From assembly GCF_965118635.1 (NCBI RefSeq), contig NZ_CBCPHV010000006.1, positions 190,844 through 254,843 of the forward strand: a stretch of 64,000 bases of DNA, given 5' to 3'. Each line of letters opens with the position of its first letter. Positions within the stretch are counted from its first letter, which is position 1. Source of the DNA: Empedobacter brevis_A (GTDB taxonomy: Bacteria; Bacteroidota; Bacteroidia; Flavobacteriales; Weeksellaceae). Shown here one piece after another: positions 1 through 8,092 of this stretch. The notes beneath the pieces are model-generated. The model searched no databases, was not told where the DNA came from, and saw nothing but the letters and a program-made list of their open reading frames with translations. Position numbers and translations under genes: made by a program.

Positions 1-211
1 TCATTGCTTGTTTTGCAGGAGCTTGTCCTTCTCCAGCTTGCAAAACATTTCCCATATATACTTCATCAACTAAAGATCCATCTAAATTGATTTTATCTAA
101 AGCACCTTTAATAGCTGTTGCACCTAACTCTGTAGCGGGAACTTTAGATAAACTTCCTAAAAAAGATCCCATTGCTGTACGAACAGCTGAAACGATTACG
201 ACTTCTTTCAT
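1..211 (-). CDS. Thiolase (acetyl-CoA acetyltransferase), N-terminal part, cut by window edge
   Basis: The minus strand reads from an ATG at 209-211 into the window edge, giving about 70 residues beginning MKEVVIVSAVRTAMGSFLGS. This is the standard opening of the thiolase family (VIVSAVRTxxGxFxGxL). It continues with a segment ending MGNVLQAGEGQAPAKQA, which runs up to the region that carries the nucleophilic cysteine in thiolases; that cysteine lies outside the window. Family members catalyse thiolytic cleavage or Claisen condensation of acyl-CoAs in the cytoplasm, in fatty acid degradation or acetoacetyl-CoA metabolism. The substrate cannot be told from this piece. The gene is transcribed divergently from the M28 peptidase gene. 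Confidence 0.9.
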   Translation of the reverse strand, partial: MKEVVIVSAVRTAMGSFLGSLSKVPATELGATAIKGALDKINLDGSLVDEVYMGNVLQAGEGQAPAKQAM

Positions 212-402
212 TTAATTGTGATTTGTTGTTTTTATTTTGATAACTTAATAACGCAATATATAAAATTTATAGTAGTCTTAATTCGATTTGATTTTTAAAG
301 ATTGTTTAAATTTGTTAAAAACTCTTTATATATAATTGATTTTTATTGATAAAATCATAATAATATAGACTATAATATTTTTTGTACGATAAAATAACTA
401 AA

Positions 403-1701
403 ATGCTAAAGATAAAATTGATATTATTCGGTTTGATTTCTTGTTCTGCAACTGTAAATGCACAAACCTTTGATCAGAAATATTTTAAAACGGTTTTAGA
501 TTCGCTTACATCTAATTCGTTTGCTGGACGAGGTTATGTAGAAAACGGAATGACGAATGCTGGAATTTATTTAGAATCCGAATTTCAAAAAAAAGGAACG
601 AAACCTTTTACTGAAAATTATGAACAAACATTTACTTTTCCGATTAACATTATAAAAGATGCAAAATTGAAAATAAATGGAAAAGAATTGAAATATGGAA
701 TTGATTTTATTGTTAAACCAAGTTCTAAGTCAATTTCTAAAACCAATTTACCTTTCTATTTTTTTGATACAAAAACATATCTTGAATCTTTTCAATCGAA
801 AGATAAGACAAGAAATTTTATTGTAAAAGATGAGGAACAGCAAAGAGGAAAACACATTATTTTACCTCCTTTAGAAACTTCTGTAGATTCTATTCAGAAA
901 TATTATAAGCAATGGGCGAATATTTATGAGAAAGATGATAATCAAAATCGAGCAATTTTCAGATTTACATCCCATAAATTAACATCAAGTCTTAGTCAGC
1001 GACAATCTTCAATATCAGAATTTATCATTTCGGATAAATTTTATTCTAAAAACTTAAAAATAAACGATTATTCTATTGATTCATATTTTGATAAATCTTT
1101 CAAAGCTAATAATATTATTGGTTATATTGATGGGAGAAACAACGATAGTGTTATTGTCATTTCTGCACATTATGATCATTTGGGGAAAGTTGGAACCACG
1201 ATTTTTCCAGGAGCAAGCGATAATGCAAGCGGAACAGCAATGATGATGACTTTGATGAAATATTTTTCTAAACATAAACCTAATTATAAAACAGTTTTTA
1301 TGGCTTTTGCTGGTGAAGAAGCTGGAATTTTGGGCGCTGAATATTATGTAAATCATCCATTTTTTCCATTAAATAAAATTAAATTTTTAGTCAATTTGGA
1401 TATTATGGGTGCAGGCGATCAAGGAATTCAAGTTGTAAATGGTAAAATTTTTAAAAATAAGTTTGATAAATTAACGCAGTTAAATCAAAAAAAGAATTAT
1501 ATTAGAGAAGTTAAAATAAGAGGAGAATCATGTAATTCCGATCATTGTCCATTTTATTTGAAAGGAGTTCCGTCATTTTTTATTTATACATTAGGAGGAA
1601 AAGGATTTTATCATGATCCGAATGATACAGCAGAAAGTTTGGATCTAAGTTATTCCGAAAAAGTATATAGTTTATTAAAAGATTTTATCGAAAAGTTATA
1701 A
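403..1701 (+). CDS. Secreted M28 family zinc peptidase
   Basis: 432 residues from the ATG at 403. A TTG seven codons upstream is in frame, but the ATG is preferred because it starts directly with a signal peptide (MLKIKLILFGLISCSATVNAQ). The C-terminal half has the M28 co-catalytic two-zinc site in order: HYDHLG near residue 256, SDNASG near 272, GEE near 304, NLDIMG near 332 and HDPND near 403. M28 enzymes are aminopeptidases or carboxypeptidases that trim short peptides; here the site would be periplasmic or extracellular. Residues 25-230 are a poorly conserved N-terminal region. No sorting tail for T9SS is visible. The substrate is unknown. Confidence 0.9.
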   Translation: MLKIKLILFGLISCSATVNAQTFDQKYFKTVLDSLTSNSFAGRGYVENGMTNAGIYLESEFQKKGTKPFTENYEQTFTFPINIIKDAKLKINGKELKYGIDFIVKPSSKSISKTNLPFYFFDTKTYLESFQSKDKTRNFIVKDEEQQRGKHIILPPLETSVDSIQKYYKQWANIYEKDDNQNRAIFRFTSHKLTSSLSQRQSSISEFIISDKFYSKNLKINDYSIDSYFDKSFKANNIIGYIDGRNNDSVIVISAHYDHLGKVGTTIFPGASDNASGTAMMMTLMKYFSKHKPNYKTVFMAFAGEEAGILGAEYYVNHPFFPLNKIKFLVNLDIMGAGDQGIQVVNGKIFKNKFDKLTQLNQKKNYIREVKIRGESCNSDHCPFYLKGVPSFFIYTLGGKGFYHDPNDTAESLDLSYSEKVYSLLKDFIEKL

Positions 1702-1733
1702 CAAAAAAATAATCCGTTCAAAATGAACGGATT
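1702..1733 (-). terminator. Intrinsic terminator on the minus strand
   Basis: A perfect 9-bp stem (AATCCGTTC at 1711-1719 with GAACGGATT at 1725-1733) is followed on the minus strand by a run of seven T (1703-1709). On the plus strand no T run follows, so it terminates leftward transcription. No protein gene feeds it from the right; the candidate RNA at 1702-1877 does. Confidence 0.7.
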
Positions 1734-1870
1734 ACTAACCAACCTAAACTACTATAAAAAACTCTAAAAAGTAAAAAGAGTGCGAGTAATTTCAAACTTC
1801 ATAAATCCATTTCGTTATACTCGTTGTTACTCTTTGTCTTACTATCTATGAATAAATTATTTGACACTGC
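1702..1870 (-). ncRNA. Candidate structured small RNA, minus strand, unknown family
   Basis: This lies in the gene-free stretch 1702-2169. On the minus strand a long interrupted hairpin forms: AAAGAGT (1829-1835) pairs with ACTCTTT (1775-1781), and CGAGTA (1818-1823) pairs with TACTCG (1783-1788), around a 29-nt loop. It is followed by a T-rich stretch, the sequence AGTTTAGGTTGGTTAG and then the terminator at 1702-1733. A weak -7-like element, GACATTTG, lies at 1870-1877. No ORF longer than about 12 codons is present on this strand. I infer an independently transcribed RNA of roughly 160 nt. It could belong to a described flavobacterial RNA family, but I cannot assign one. Confidence 0.45.
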
Positions 1871-1946
1871 AAATGTCTAACTTTTATGTCTTTTTTTGAA
1901 GAATAGTAAAAGATTTTTCTTATGATATATATAGATATTATTTATA

Positions 1947-1976
1947 ATATCCGTTTTTAATCGGATATTTTTTTTT
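1947..1976 (+). terminator. Intrinsic terminator, plus strand
   Basis: Stem ATATCCG (1947-1953) with CGGATAT (1962-1968), 8-nt loop, then a run of T at 1969-1976. It would stop plus-strand transcripts that run through from the M28 gene. From here to 2169 I see only AT-rich sequence without further recognisable signals. Confidence 0.6.
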
Positions 1977-2169
1977 ATTTTAATTTATTGAAACTTAACA
2001 ATAGTAGTTATAATTAAATTACGTAAAACCATATTTTAACATAATTTAACATTTATTTTATGAAAAGATATTAAAATTATACTATTTAAAATCTTTTAAA
2101 CTAAATTTGATTTCAAATATTATAATTTCTAAAATAGCTATAAACAAATTTTAAACCAAAAATACAAAA

Positions 2170-2742
2170 ATGAGACTTTTTTTATTGGTTTTTTTCTTGC
2201 ATGCTGCATTATTTGTCGAAGCACAGCAAGTTGATATAAATCAAATTCGATTAAAAATTTATGATACCATTTTACAAGATGTTCAAAATCAAAATATAGA
2301 ACTTCCGTTCAAGAAAATTGTTTTAGATCCTACGATTAATAAATTTGAGGATTATAAAATGGATGAATTCGGTTTAAAATTAGATTCAGTGAAATACGAA
2401 CAAGATTTGTCTTTTTGTAATAAATTATCAGCTTATAAATGTTCAACTAAATTTGAGATTGATCAATATAGCATTACAAATATTTACAAAAATGAGGCAG
2501 ATGAATTGTATCCTGATTTTTATGGAATTTATTCGCCAATAGATACGTGGTATAATTTAATATATTATGCGGCTGTTAATCACTTTCAGAAAAATAAAAA
2601 ATTTCAATTCAATATTTTAATTCCAGTTCGAAATGTACAAATGAAAAATAGAGTGATGAACGAAAAAATGATCTTTTATAACTTCTTATTTGATGAACAA
2701 TTTAAAGTGCTGAAATTTGAAAAATTATTCTTAAAACATTAA
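2170..2742 (+). CDS. Hypothetical secreted protein
   Basis: 190 residues. It starts with a clear signal peptide (MRLFLLVFFLHAALFVEAQ, cleavage probably near residue 19), so it is periplasmic or surface-exposed. The rest is a charged, asparagine- and lysine-rich mature part with two cysteines near residues 79 and 86 and many aromatic residues. I recognise no family. A 49-bp gap follows before the next gene, which could be co-transcribed but has a separate AT-rich leader. Function unknown. Confidence 0.7.
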   Translation: MRLFLLVFFLHAALFVEAQQVDINQIRLKIYDTILQDVQNQNIELPFKKIVLDPTINKFEDYKMDEFGLKLDSVKYEQDLSFCNKLSAYKCSTKFEIDQYSITNIYKNEADELYPDFYGIYSPIDTWYNLIYYAAVNHFQKNKKFQFNILIPVRNVQMKNRVMNEKMIFYNFLFDEQFKVLKFEKLFLKH

Positions 2743-2791
2743 ATTTCAATAGAAATATTGTAAATTAGCACTACTCAAATTTTTCTACTTT

Positions 2792-3307
2792 ATGTTAAAT
2801 GTTAGTGCATACATAGACGAACTTTTACAACTTTCTAAAGGTAATTTGCGAATTTGCCGAATGAATTGGTGGCTCTTAAAATATGAAAATGAATTTGAGA
2901 AAGCAATAGAGGAAACGAGCTGTAAAAAGTGGCAAAGATGGTTTTATAATAACGAACATCCATATCCGTGTGTTTGTCCAAAACGTGAAAAATTATGTGT
3001 TTTCATTGATTTGTATCGAGAGCTAGATCGTTTGACACAAGTGCAACGTTTGGAGAATTTTTTTCAAGATTATTTTCAAAAGTTCGAACGGATTAAAGAT
3101 TCTACCGAATCTTTGAGAAAATGGATGAAAGATATTCGTCCAACAATTTCATCTATTTATCTTTTGTTAGATAAAAATGATAATTTGAAAATAAGATTTT
3201 ATAATTCTGATCCTATTCTAGAAGTTAATATCAATAAAAATGATTATAAATATACCTTGTTATGTTTAGATATTTTTAATTACAATATGTACGTAAAAGG
3301 GATGTAA
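2792..3307 (+). CDS. Hypothetical cytosolic protein
   Basis: 171 residues without signal peptide or membrane segment. The N-terminal third has a cysteine-rich patch (C22, C44, then a CVCPKREKLC motif around residues 60-69) which could bind a metal, although no known zinc motif fits. The middle is helical and charged, and the C-terminal part looks like beta strands. I do not recognise the family. It ends 5 bases before a strong hairpin terminator shared with the convergent oxygenase gene. Length, codon use and a clean start and stop support a real gene. Confidence 0.65.
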   Translation: MLNVSAYIDELLQLSKGNLRICRMNWWLLKYENEFEKAIEETSCKKWQRWFYNNEHPYPCVCPKREKLCVFIDLYRELDRLTQVQRLENFFQDYFQKFERIKDSTESLRKWMKDIRPTISSIYLLLDKNDNLKIRFYNSDPILEVNINKNDYKYTLLCLDIFNYNMYVKGM

Positions 3308-3311
3308 AAAG

Positions 3312-3345
3312 AAAAAGAGAGTTGAATAATCAACTCTCTTTTTTT
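3312..3345. terminator. Bidirectional terminator between convergent genes
   Basis: A 14-bp stem (A-rich arm plus GAGAGTTGA at 3317-3325 with TCAACTCTC at 3330-3338) has an ATAA loop. It is flanked by A on the left and T on the right, so it works for the unknown gene on the plus strand and the oxygenase on the minus strand. Confidence 0.85.
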
Positions 3346-3369
3346 ATGAAATAATAGATTAAATATGGT

Positions 3370-4323
3370 TTATTTAATTAAACCAATTTCTCTTAAACGC
3401 TGCGTTAAAAAATCTCCAGCTGTAATATCTTCAAATTGTTTTGGATTTTCTTCTGTAACACAATCTTCTAAAACAGATAAGTCCATTTCAGAAATTGGGT
3501 GCATGAAAAATGGAATAGAAAAACGAGATGTTCCCCATAATTCTTTTTCTGGATTAACCACTTGATGAATCGTCGATTTCAATCTGTTGTTTGTATGACG
3601 AGATAACATATCTCCAACATTAATTACCAATTCGTCATCAGCAGCAATTGCATCAACCCAAGTTCCATCGTGGCGTTGAACTTGTAATCCACGACCTTGC
3701 GCTCCCATTAATAATGTAATCAAGTTTATATCACCATGAGCACCTGCGCGAACGGCATCTTTAGGCTCTTCTGTGATAGGAGGATAGTGAATTGCTCTTA
3801 AAATAGAGTTTCCGTTTTTTACTTTATCATCAAAATAAAATTCATCCAAACCTAAGAATAAAGCAAGTGCACGCAAAACGTAAACTCCTGTTTTTTCTAA
3901 TTGTTTGTATGTTTCTTCTCCATAAGTATTGAAATCAGGAACTTCTTTTACATTAACATTTTCTGGATAATTGTATTTTGCTTTATCTTCTTCAGATAAA
4001 TATTGTCCAAAATGCCAGAATTCTTTCAAATCGCCAACTGTTCTACCTTTTGCATGTTCGTTTCCGAAAGCTGTATAACCACGTTGACCTCCAATTCCTT
4101 CAATTACATAACTCTGTTTTGTTTCTGTAGGTAAAGCGTAAAATTCGCGAACGCTTTTATATAAATTTTCAACTAATTCGTCAGATAAAAAATGTCCTTT
4201 CAAAGCAACGAATCCTATTTCTTCGTATGCTTTACCAATTTCGTTGACAAATTTTTGTTTTCTTGTAGGATCATCAGATAAAAAGTCTGCTAAATTAACT
4301 GATGGAATTCCGTTTTGTGACAT
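3370..4323 (-). CDS. 2-oxoglutarate/Fe(II)-dependent oxygenase, isopenicillin N synthase-like
   Basis: 317 residues, the usual length of the isopenicillin-N-synthase-like family. An N-terminal DIOX_N-type region (residues about 6-120) precedes the double-stranded beta-helix. The iron ligands are visible: the HGD motif at residues 196-198 and a histidine near 253 (TIHQVV), followed by RFS near 263, the usual 2-oxoglutarate contact. Family members hydroxylate or desaturate small molecules, or make ethylene or antibiotics; the substrate here cannot be predicted. It stands alone, with a perfect -7 promoter element 30 bases upstream and a shared terminator downstream. This family is common as a single core gene in Flavobacteriia. 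Confidence 0.85.
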   Translation of the reverse strand: MSQNGIPSVNLADFLSDDPTRKQKFVNEIGKAYEEIGFVALKGHFLSDELVENLYKSVREFYALPTETKQSYVIEGIGGQRGYTAFGNEHAKGRTVGDLKEFWHFGQYLSEEDKAKYNYPENVNVKEVPDFNTYGEETYKQLEKTGVYVLRALALFLGLDEFYFDDKVKNGNSILRAIHYPPITEEPKDAVRAGAHGDINLITLLMGAQGRGLQVQRHDGTWVDAIAADDELVINVGDMLSRHTNNRLKSTIHQVVNPEKELWGTSRFSIPFFMHPISEMDLSVLEDCVTEENPKQFEDITAGDFLTQRLREIGLIK

Positions 4324-4352
4324 TTATATTTTGTTTTATAAAATTTCTGCTG

Positions 4353-4360
4353 CAAATGTA
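4353..4360 (-). promoter_or_regulatory. -7 promoter element of the 2OG oxygenase gene
   Basis: The minus strand reads TACATTTG, an exact match to the Bacteroidota -7 consensus TAnnTTTG, 29 bases upstream of the ATG at 4323. No convincing -33 TTG is at the expected distance. Confidence 0.6.
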
Positions 4361-4598
4361 TAGAAAGATTTCTTTTGTGAATAATATTGTTAATAACTTT
4401 TTCTATTAAGTATTGATTTGAATTAAAAGTAAATCGTTTAAATGATTTTAAATATTTAACATATTGTTTATTAGTTATATGAATTTATAATTTCAGGTTT
4501 TTAGTAAAACTTATTTAATAAATATAATTTATAAAATTATAATATTCAATAGTTATTAGCGATAATATTATGAAGTAATATGTATTAATTTTAACAAG

Positions 4599-5039
4599 AT
4601 GAAGAAATATTTATTTTCAATTTTTGTTAGCATTAATGTGTTATTGTTTTCACAAGGTTCTATAAAAGCTCCTTTGGTGTATCTAAGTTGTAAAAAATTG
4701 GAACAGAAGGAAAATGAAGAATTAAATGAATGCTTTAAACAAAATTTTAGAAAAGATTTTTATAAGATGCTAAACATGGAATTAAGGTCGAGAAAATTAA
4801 TTACAAATTACCATCTTAAAGCTAAATTTAACTTTATTTTTGGTGAAAATGGCGTAATTTCTATTTCTAATTTTGATGGAAGTGAGTATACGAAAGATAT
4901 TATAGAAAAGTCTTTGTTTAGGTTAAACGATAGAATTAGAATAGGTAAATATAGAATTATCCCAGCAATGAATAATGAAGGACAACCTACAAAAACCATT
5001 CTAAAAGTTGCTTTTCAATACGTATTTGTGAGAAGTTAA
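4599..5039 (+). CDS. Hypothetical secreted protein with a TonB C-terminal-like domain
   Basis: 146 residues with an N-terminal signal peptide (MKKYLFSIFVSINVLLFSQG). Residues about 72-142 have the pattern of the small beta-alpha-beta domain at the end of TonB-type energy transducers (AKFNFIFGENGVISISNFDG, then a helix, then a segment ending in a beta strand VAFQYVFV). There is no proline-rich linker, so it is not a classical TonB. Two cysteines near residues 31 and 45 may form a disulfide. The role is unknown; the domain call is by eye and tentative. Confidence 0.6.
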   Translation: MKKYLFSIFVSINVLLFSQGSIKAPLVYLSCKKLEQKENEELNECFKQNFRKDFYKMLNMELRSRKLITNYHLKAKFNFIFGENGVISISNFDGSEYTKDIIEKSLFRLNDRIRIGKYRIIPAMNNEGQPTKTILKVAFQYVFVRS

Positions 5040-5074
5040 TTAGTAATCTTCTTTCGAATCGTCGCCAATCATTC

Positions 5075-5082
5075 TATATTTG
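5075..5082 (+). promoter_or_regulatory. -7 promoter element of hemF
   Basis: TATATTTG matches TAnnTTTG exactly and ends 11 bases before the first ATG at 5094, so the mRNA leader would be only about 5-8 nt. There is no Shine-Dalgarno sequence. Confidence 0.6.
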
Positions 5083-5093
5083 TAAAAATTTTT

Positions 5094-5999
5094 ATGATGA
5101 AAGATCAATTTTTTCAATATATACAAAACTTACAAAATAAAATTATTTCCAAACTTGAAGAAGTTGACGGTAAGGTAAAATTTATAAAAGATAAATGGGA
5201 GCACAAAGAAGGAGGCGGAGGTCTTTCTTGTGTCTTAACTGACGGAGCTGTTTTTGAAAAAGCTGGTGTTAATATCTCAAAAGTTTATGGAGAATTACCC
5301 GAAGCAATGCGAAAAGCCTTTAATGTTTCATCTGGGAATTTTTTTGCTTGTGGATTGAGCTTAGTTATTCATCCAAAAAGTCCGCATATTCCTACAACTC
5401 ATGCAAATTGGAGATATTTTGAAATGTATGATGAAGAAGGAAATATTGTTGATCAATGGTTTGGTGGAGGACAAGATTTAACACCATATTATTTAGATGA
5501 AGAAGATGTTGTACATTGGCATACAATCTGTAAAAAAAGTTGTGATTTGCATGATCCTTCTTTTTATCTGAAATATAAAGAAGAATGTGATAAATATTTT
5601 TGGAATGCTCATCGTGAAGAAGCGCGTGGAATTGGAGGTTTATTCTTTGATTATTTAAAGCCAACTCCAGAAAAAACAGTTGAACAATGGTATGATTTTG
5701 TAACAGAAGTTGGAAACTCATTTTTGGAAGCTTATATTCCTATTGTTGAAAAACATAAAAATGAAACATATACAGCTGAACAAAAAGAATGGCAAGAAAT
5801 TAGAAGAGGCCGTTATGTGGAGTTTAACTTAATTCACGATCGTGGAACGTTATTCGGTTTGAAAACTAATGGTCGAATAGAATCTATTTTGATGAGTTTA
5901 CCAAAACATGTACAATGGCATTATAATCATCAGCCAGAAGAAGGTTCGGAAGAATATAAATTGGTCGATGTTTTAAAACATCCAAAAGATTGGATTTAA
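5094..5999 (+). CDS. hemF: Coproporphyrinogen III oxidase, oxygen-dependent
   Basis: 301 residues, full family length. Family signatures are present: HANWRYFEMY near residue 103, WFGGGQDLTPYY near 121, HREEARGIGGLFFDY near 178 and a RGRYVEFNLIHDRGTLFGL stretch near 246. HemF carries out the O2-dependent oxidative decarboxylation of two propionates of coproporphyrinogen III to protoporphyrinogen IX vinyl groups, a cytosolic heme-biosynthesis step. Two consecutive ATG codons (5094 and 5097) can start it. The gene is monocistronic, with a promoter directly upstream and a hairpin terminator at 6018-6053. It fits the aerobic heme demand implied by the ccsBA gene in this window. Confidence 0.97.
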   Translation: MMKDQFFQYIQNLQNKIISKLEEVDGKVKFIKDKWEHKEGGGGLSCVLTDGAVFEKAGVNISKVYGELPEAMRKAFNVSSGNFFACGLSLVIHPKSPHIPTTHANWRYFEMYDEEGNIVDQWFGGGQDLTPYYLDEEDVVHWHTICKKSCDLHDPSFYLKYKEECDKYFWNAHREEARGIGGLFFDYLKPTPEKTVEQWYDFVTEVGNSFLEAYIPIVEKHKNETYTAEQKEWQEIRRGRYVEFNLIHDRGTLFGLKTNGRIESILMSLPKHVQWHYNHQPEEGSEEYKLVDVLKHPKDWI

Positions 6000-6017
6000 T
6001 TAACTGAACTAAAACAT

Positions 6018-6053
6018 AAAAAAACCTGAACAATATTTGTTCAGGGTTTTTTT
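6018..6053. terminator. Bidirectional terminator between hemF and rtcB
   Basis: Stem CCTGAACA (6025-6032) with TGTTCAGG (6038-6045), A-run on the left and T-run at 6047-6053. It overlaps the last two bases of the minus-strand rtcB remnant. Confidence 0.85.
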
Positions 6054-7020
6054 AATCTTCTCTCGAACCATCATTCGCCATTCTTACCATTTTAGGTGTA
6101 AAAGTTGCTACAACATCCACTAAATCTTGTTGCGCAGCCATTACTTCGTGAATATCTTTGTAAGCCATTGGTGCTTCATCTTTTCCTGCTCCAATTAATG
6201 TAATTCCGAAATCATTCAAATAATCATTGATTTTATTCTGAGATAATGATTTAATAGCTTGTGTTCGGCTCATTTCTCTCCCAGCTCCATGCGAGGCAGA
6301 ATTAATTGAGTTTTCTTCACCTTTTCCTCTAACCAAAAATCCTGGAGCAGTCATAGAACCTGGAATAATTCCCATTGTATCTTTAGAAGCTGGCGTTGCA
6401 CCTTTTCGATGAACAATAACTTCTTCGTTATTATAAATTTCCTTCCAAGCAAAATTATGATGATTTTCTATTTTCGCTAAAACTTCTGCTCCAATTGATT
6501 TTGAAATTTTTTGATGAATAATTTCATGACAAGCCGAAGCGTATTCTCCAGCTAAATTCATCGCAATCCAATATTCTTGTCCTTCGGCAGAATCTAAATC
6601 TAAGTAGGCTAAATTCTTTGCTTGATATGGAAGTTTACAAATTTCTTTTGCAATTTTGGTATAATGTCCAGCGATTGTAGCACCAAAACCTCTCGATCCA
6701 GAATGTGTTAATAAAGCTAAATAAGAACCTTTCTTGATGTTTAATTTTTCATCATCTTCTTTGAAATCGATTAATCCAAATTCTACAAAATGATTTCCTC
6801 CTCCAGAAGATCCTAATTGCGACCATGCTTTATCTTTCAAATTCTTAATAAATGAATTTGTCTCGAATTTCGCATTATCCAAAATTTGATGTTCGGCTTT
6901 ATATTGTCCATGAAAACCATGTCCTGCACCAAATTTTGTACTTTTTAGCAAAGTTTCTTTTAATGAATCGTGTTGTTCAAAATAATGAGAAGCTGGCAAA
7001 TCATAAATCGACAAAGCCAT
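6052..7020 (-). pseudogene. rtcB: RNA-splicing ligase RtcB, N-terminally truncated
   Basis: The 322 residues match the C-terminal three quarters of RtcB, which joins RNA 2',3'-cyclic phosphate or 3'-phosphate ends to 5'-OH ends using GTP and Mn2+. Visible motifs: GGGNHFVE (N76, H77), HSGSRG (106-111), NHHN (186-189) and SHGAGREMSR (from 243), which holds the guanylated histidine H244. RtcB proteins usually have about 400-480 residues. Here the open frame starts at an internal methionine; homology continues four codons upstream (IGCR, as in the family motif GVDIGC) and then stops, with a TAA five codons further up. The conserved Asp of the Mn site is gone and the Cys precedes the only usable ATG. 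Probably inactive. See the junction finding at 7024-7032. Confidence 0.8.
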
Positions 7021-8055
7021 TCTGCAACCAATAAAATTGCATTAATACGTTATCAAACGATCGATAAATGTCTTCAAAACCATTTCAGAAAATGGACATT
7101 AGAAGATTTAATTGAGAAAGTTTCAGAAGCTTTGTATGAATATGAAGGAATAACTTCTGGAGTTTCGAAACGTACAATTCAGGGTGATATACAAGTGATG
7201 CGAAGTGATAAATTGGGGTATAATGCACCAATTGTTGTTCGAGAAAAAAAGTTTTATGAATACGAAGATCATGATTATTCGATTCATAATTCGCCTGTTT
7301 CGTCTACTGATTTAGAGAAAATGAAAGAAGTTATTTCCGTAATGAAACAATTGAATGGTTTTAATTATTTCGATGATATGAATGAGATTATTACTCGTCT
7401 AGAAAATAATTTATACAAGCAAACTCATCAACAACCAAATTATATTCAGTACGAAGAAAATCCATTATTAAAAGGATTGGAGCATTTGAATAGATTGTAC
7501 CAAGCAATTATAAAGAAACAACCTTTGTTGGTTTCATATCAATCGTTCAAATCAAAAAATCAAGAACCAAAACAACAAGTATATTATCCATATTTGCTAA
7601 AAGAATATAGAAATCGTTGGTTTTTATTGGCTAAATCTAGAAAAGATAAAGTTTTGTATACTTTGGCTTTGGACAGAATCGTTGAGTTTTATGAATTAGC
7701 AAATGAACCTTTTGTTGATGAATTGGAAATTGATTTTGATACGTATTATGATAACACTATTGGTGTAACGAAAAGTGTAAATGTTAGAGAGCAGCGAGTT
7801 GTTTTTCGTGTGAATAAAAAATTAGCGCCTTACATAATAACTAAACCAATTCACGCAACACAAAAAATATTGGAAGAGACTGATGAAGGAACTTTATTTT
7901 CAATAGAAGTTGTACATAATTTTGAGCTCGAAAGAGAGCTTTTAGGATTTGGTGAAGAAATAGAAATTTTAGCACCAAGATTGGTTAAAAAAAGAATTAA
8001 AACACGGTTAGAAAAAGCATTAGAAAAGTATAAAAATAATAAAAAAGGCTCTTAG
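6970..8055 (+). CDS. WYL-domain transcriptional regulator (start altered)
   Basis: Up to 361 residues. Clear homology to the flavobacterial WYL regulators begins at ATNKIALIRYQTIDKCLQN (from 7024), followed by a DNA-binding N-terminal region (DLIEKVSEALYEYEG, KRTIQGDIQVMRS). The WYL ligand domain with its YPYLLKEYRNRWFLLA motif spans roughly residues 170-280, and a C-terminal extension follows. WYL proteins sense nucleotides or nucleic acids and often sit beside RNA-repair genes such as rtcB. Relatives usually start with Met directly before ATNK; here that codon is replaced and the only in-frame ATGs (6970, 6985) lie inside the antisense rtcB remnant. Expression is therefore uncertain. A hairpin terminator overlaps the stop codon. 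Confidence 0.8.
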   Translation: MLFKIMRSWQIINRQSHSATNKIALIRYQTIDKCLQNHFRKWTLEDLIEKVSEALYEYEGITSGVSKRTIQGDIQVMRSDKLGYNAPIVVREKKFYEYEDHDYSIHNSPVSSTDLEKMKEVISVMKQLNGFNYFDDMNEIITRLENNLYKQTHQQPNYIQYEENPLLKGLEHLNRLYQAIIKKQPLLVSYQSFKSKNQEPKQQVYYPYLLKEYRNRWFLLAKSRKDKVLYTLALDRIVEFYELANEPFVDELEIDFDTYYDNTIGVTKSVNVREQRVVFRVNKKLAPYIITKPIHATQKILEETDEGTLFSIEVVHNFELERELLGFGEEIEILAPRLVKKRIKTRLEKALEKYKNNKKGS

Positions 8056-8068
8056 AAAGAGCCTTTTT
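8042..8068 (+). terminator. Terminator overlapping the 3' end of the WYL gene
   Basis: A perfect 12-bp stem (AAAAAGGCTCTT at 8042-8053 with AAGAGCCTTTTT at 8057-8068) has a 3-nt loop. The left arm is made from the last codons of the gene and the stop TAG at 8053-8055. Confidence 0.85.
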
Positions 8069-8092
8069 ATGTATTATAGTAATTTGTAAATA

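Noticed and set aside
382..402. TTG start for the M28 peptidase
   Set aside because: It adds seven polar residues before a complete signal peptide; the ATG at 403 is the natural start.
3365..3565. Open frame antisense to the 3' end of the 2OG oxygenase gene
   Set aside because: It lies entirely in the shadow of a well-supported gene, has no homology-like motifs and no promoter.
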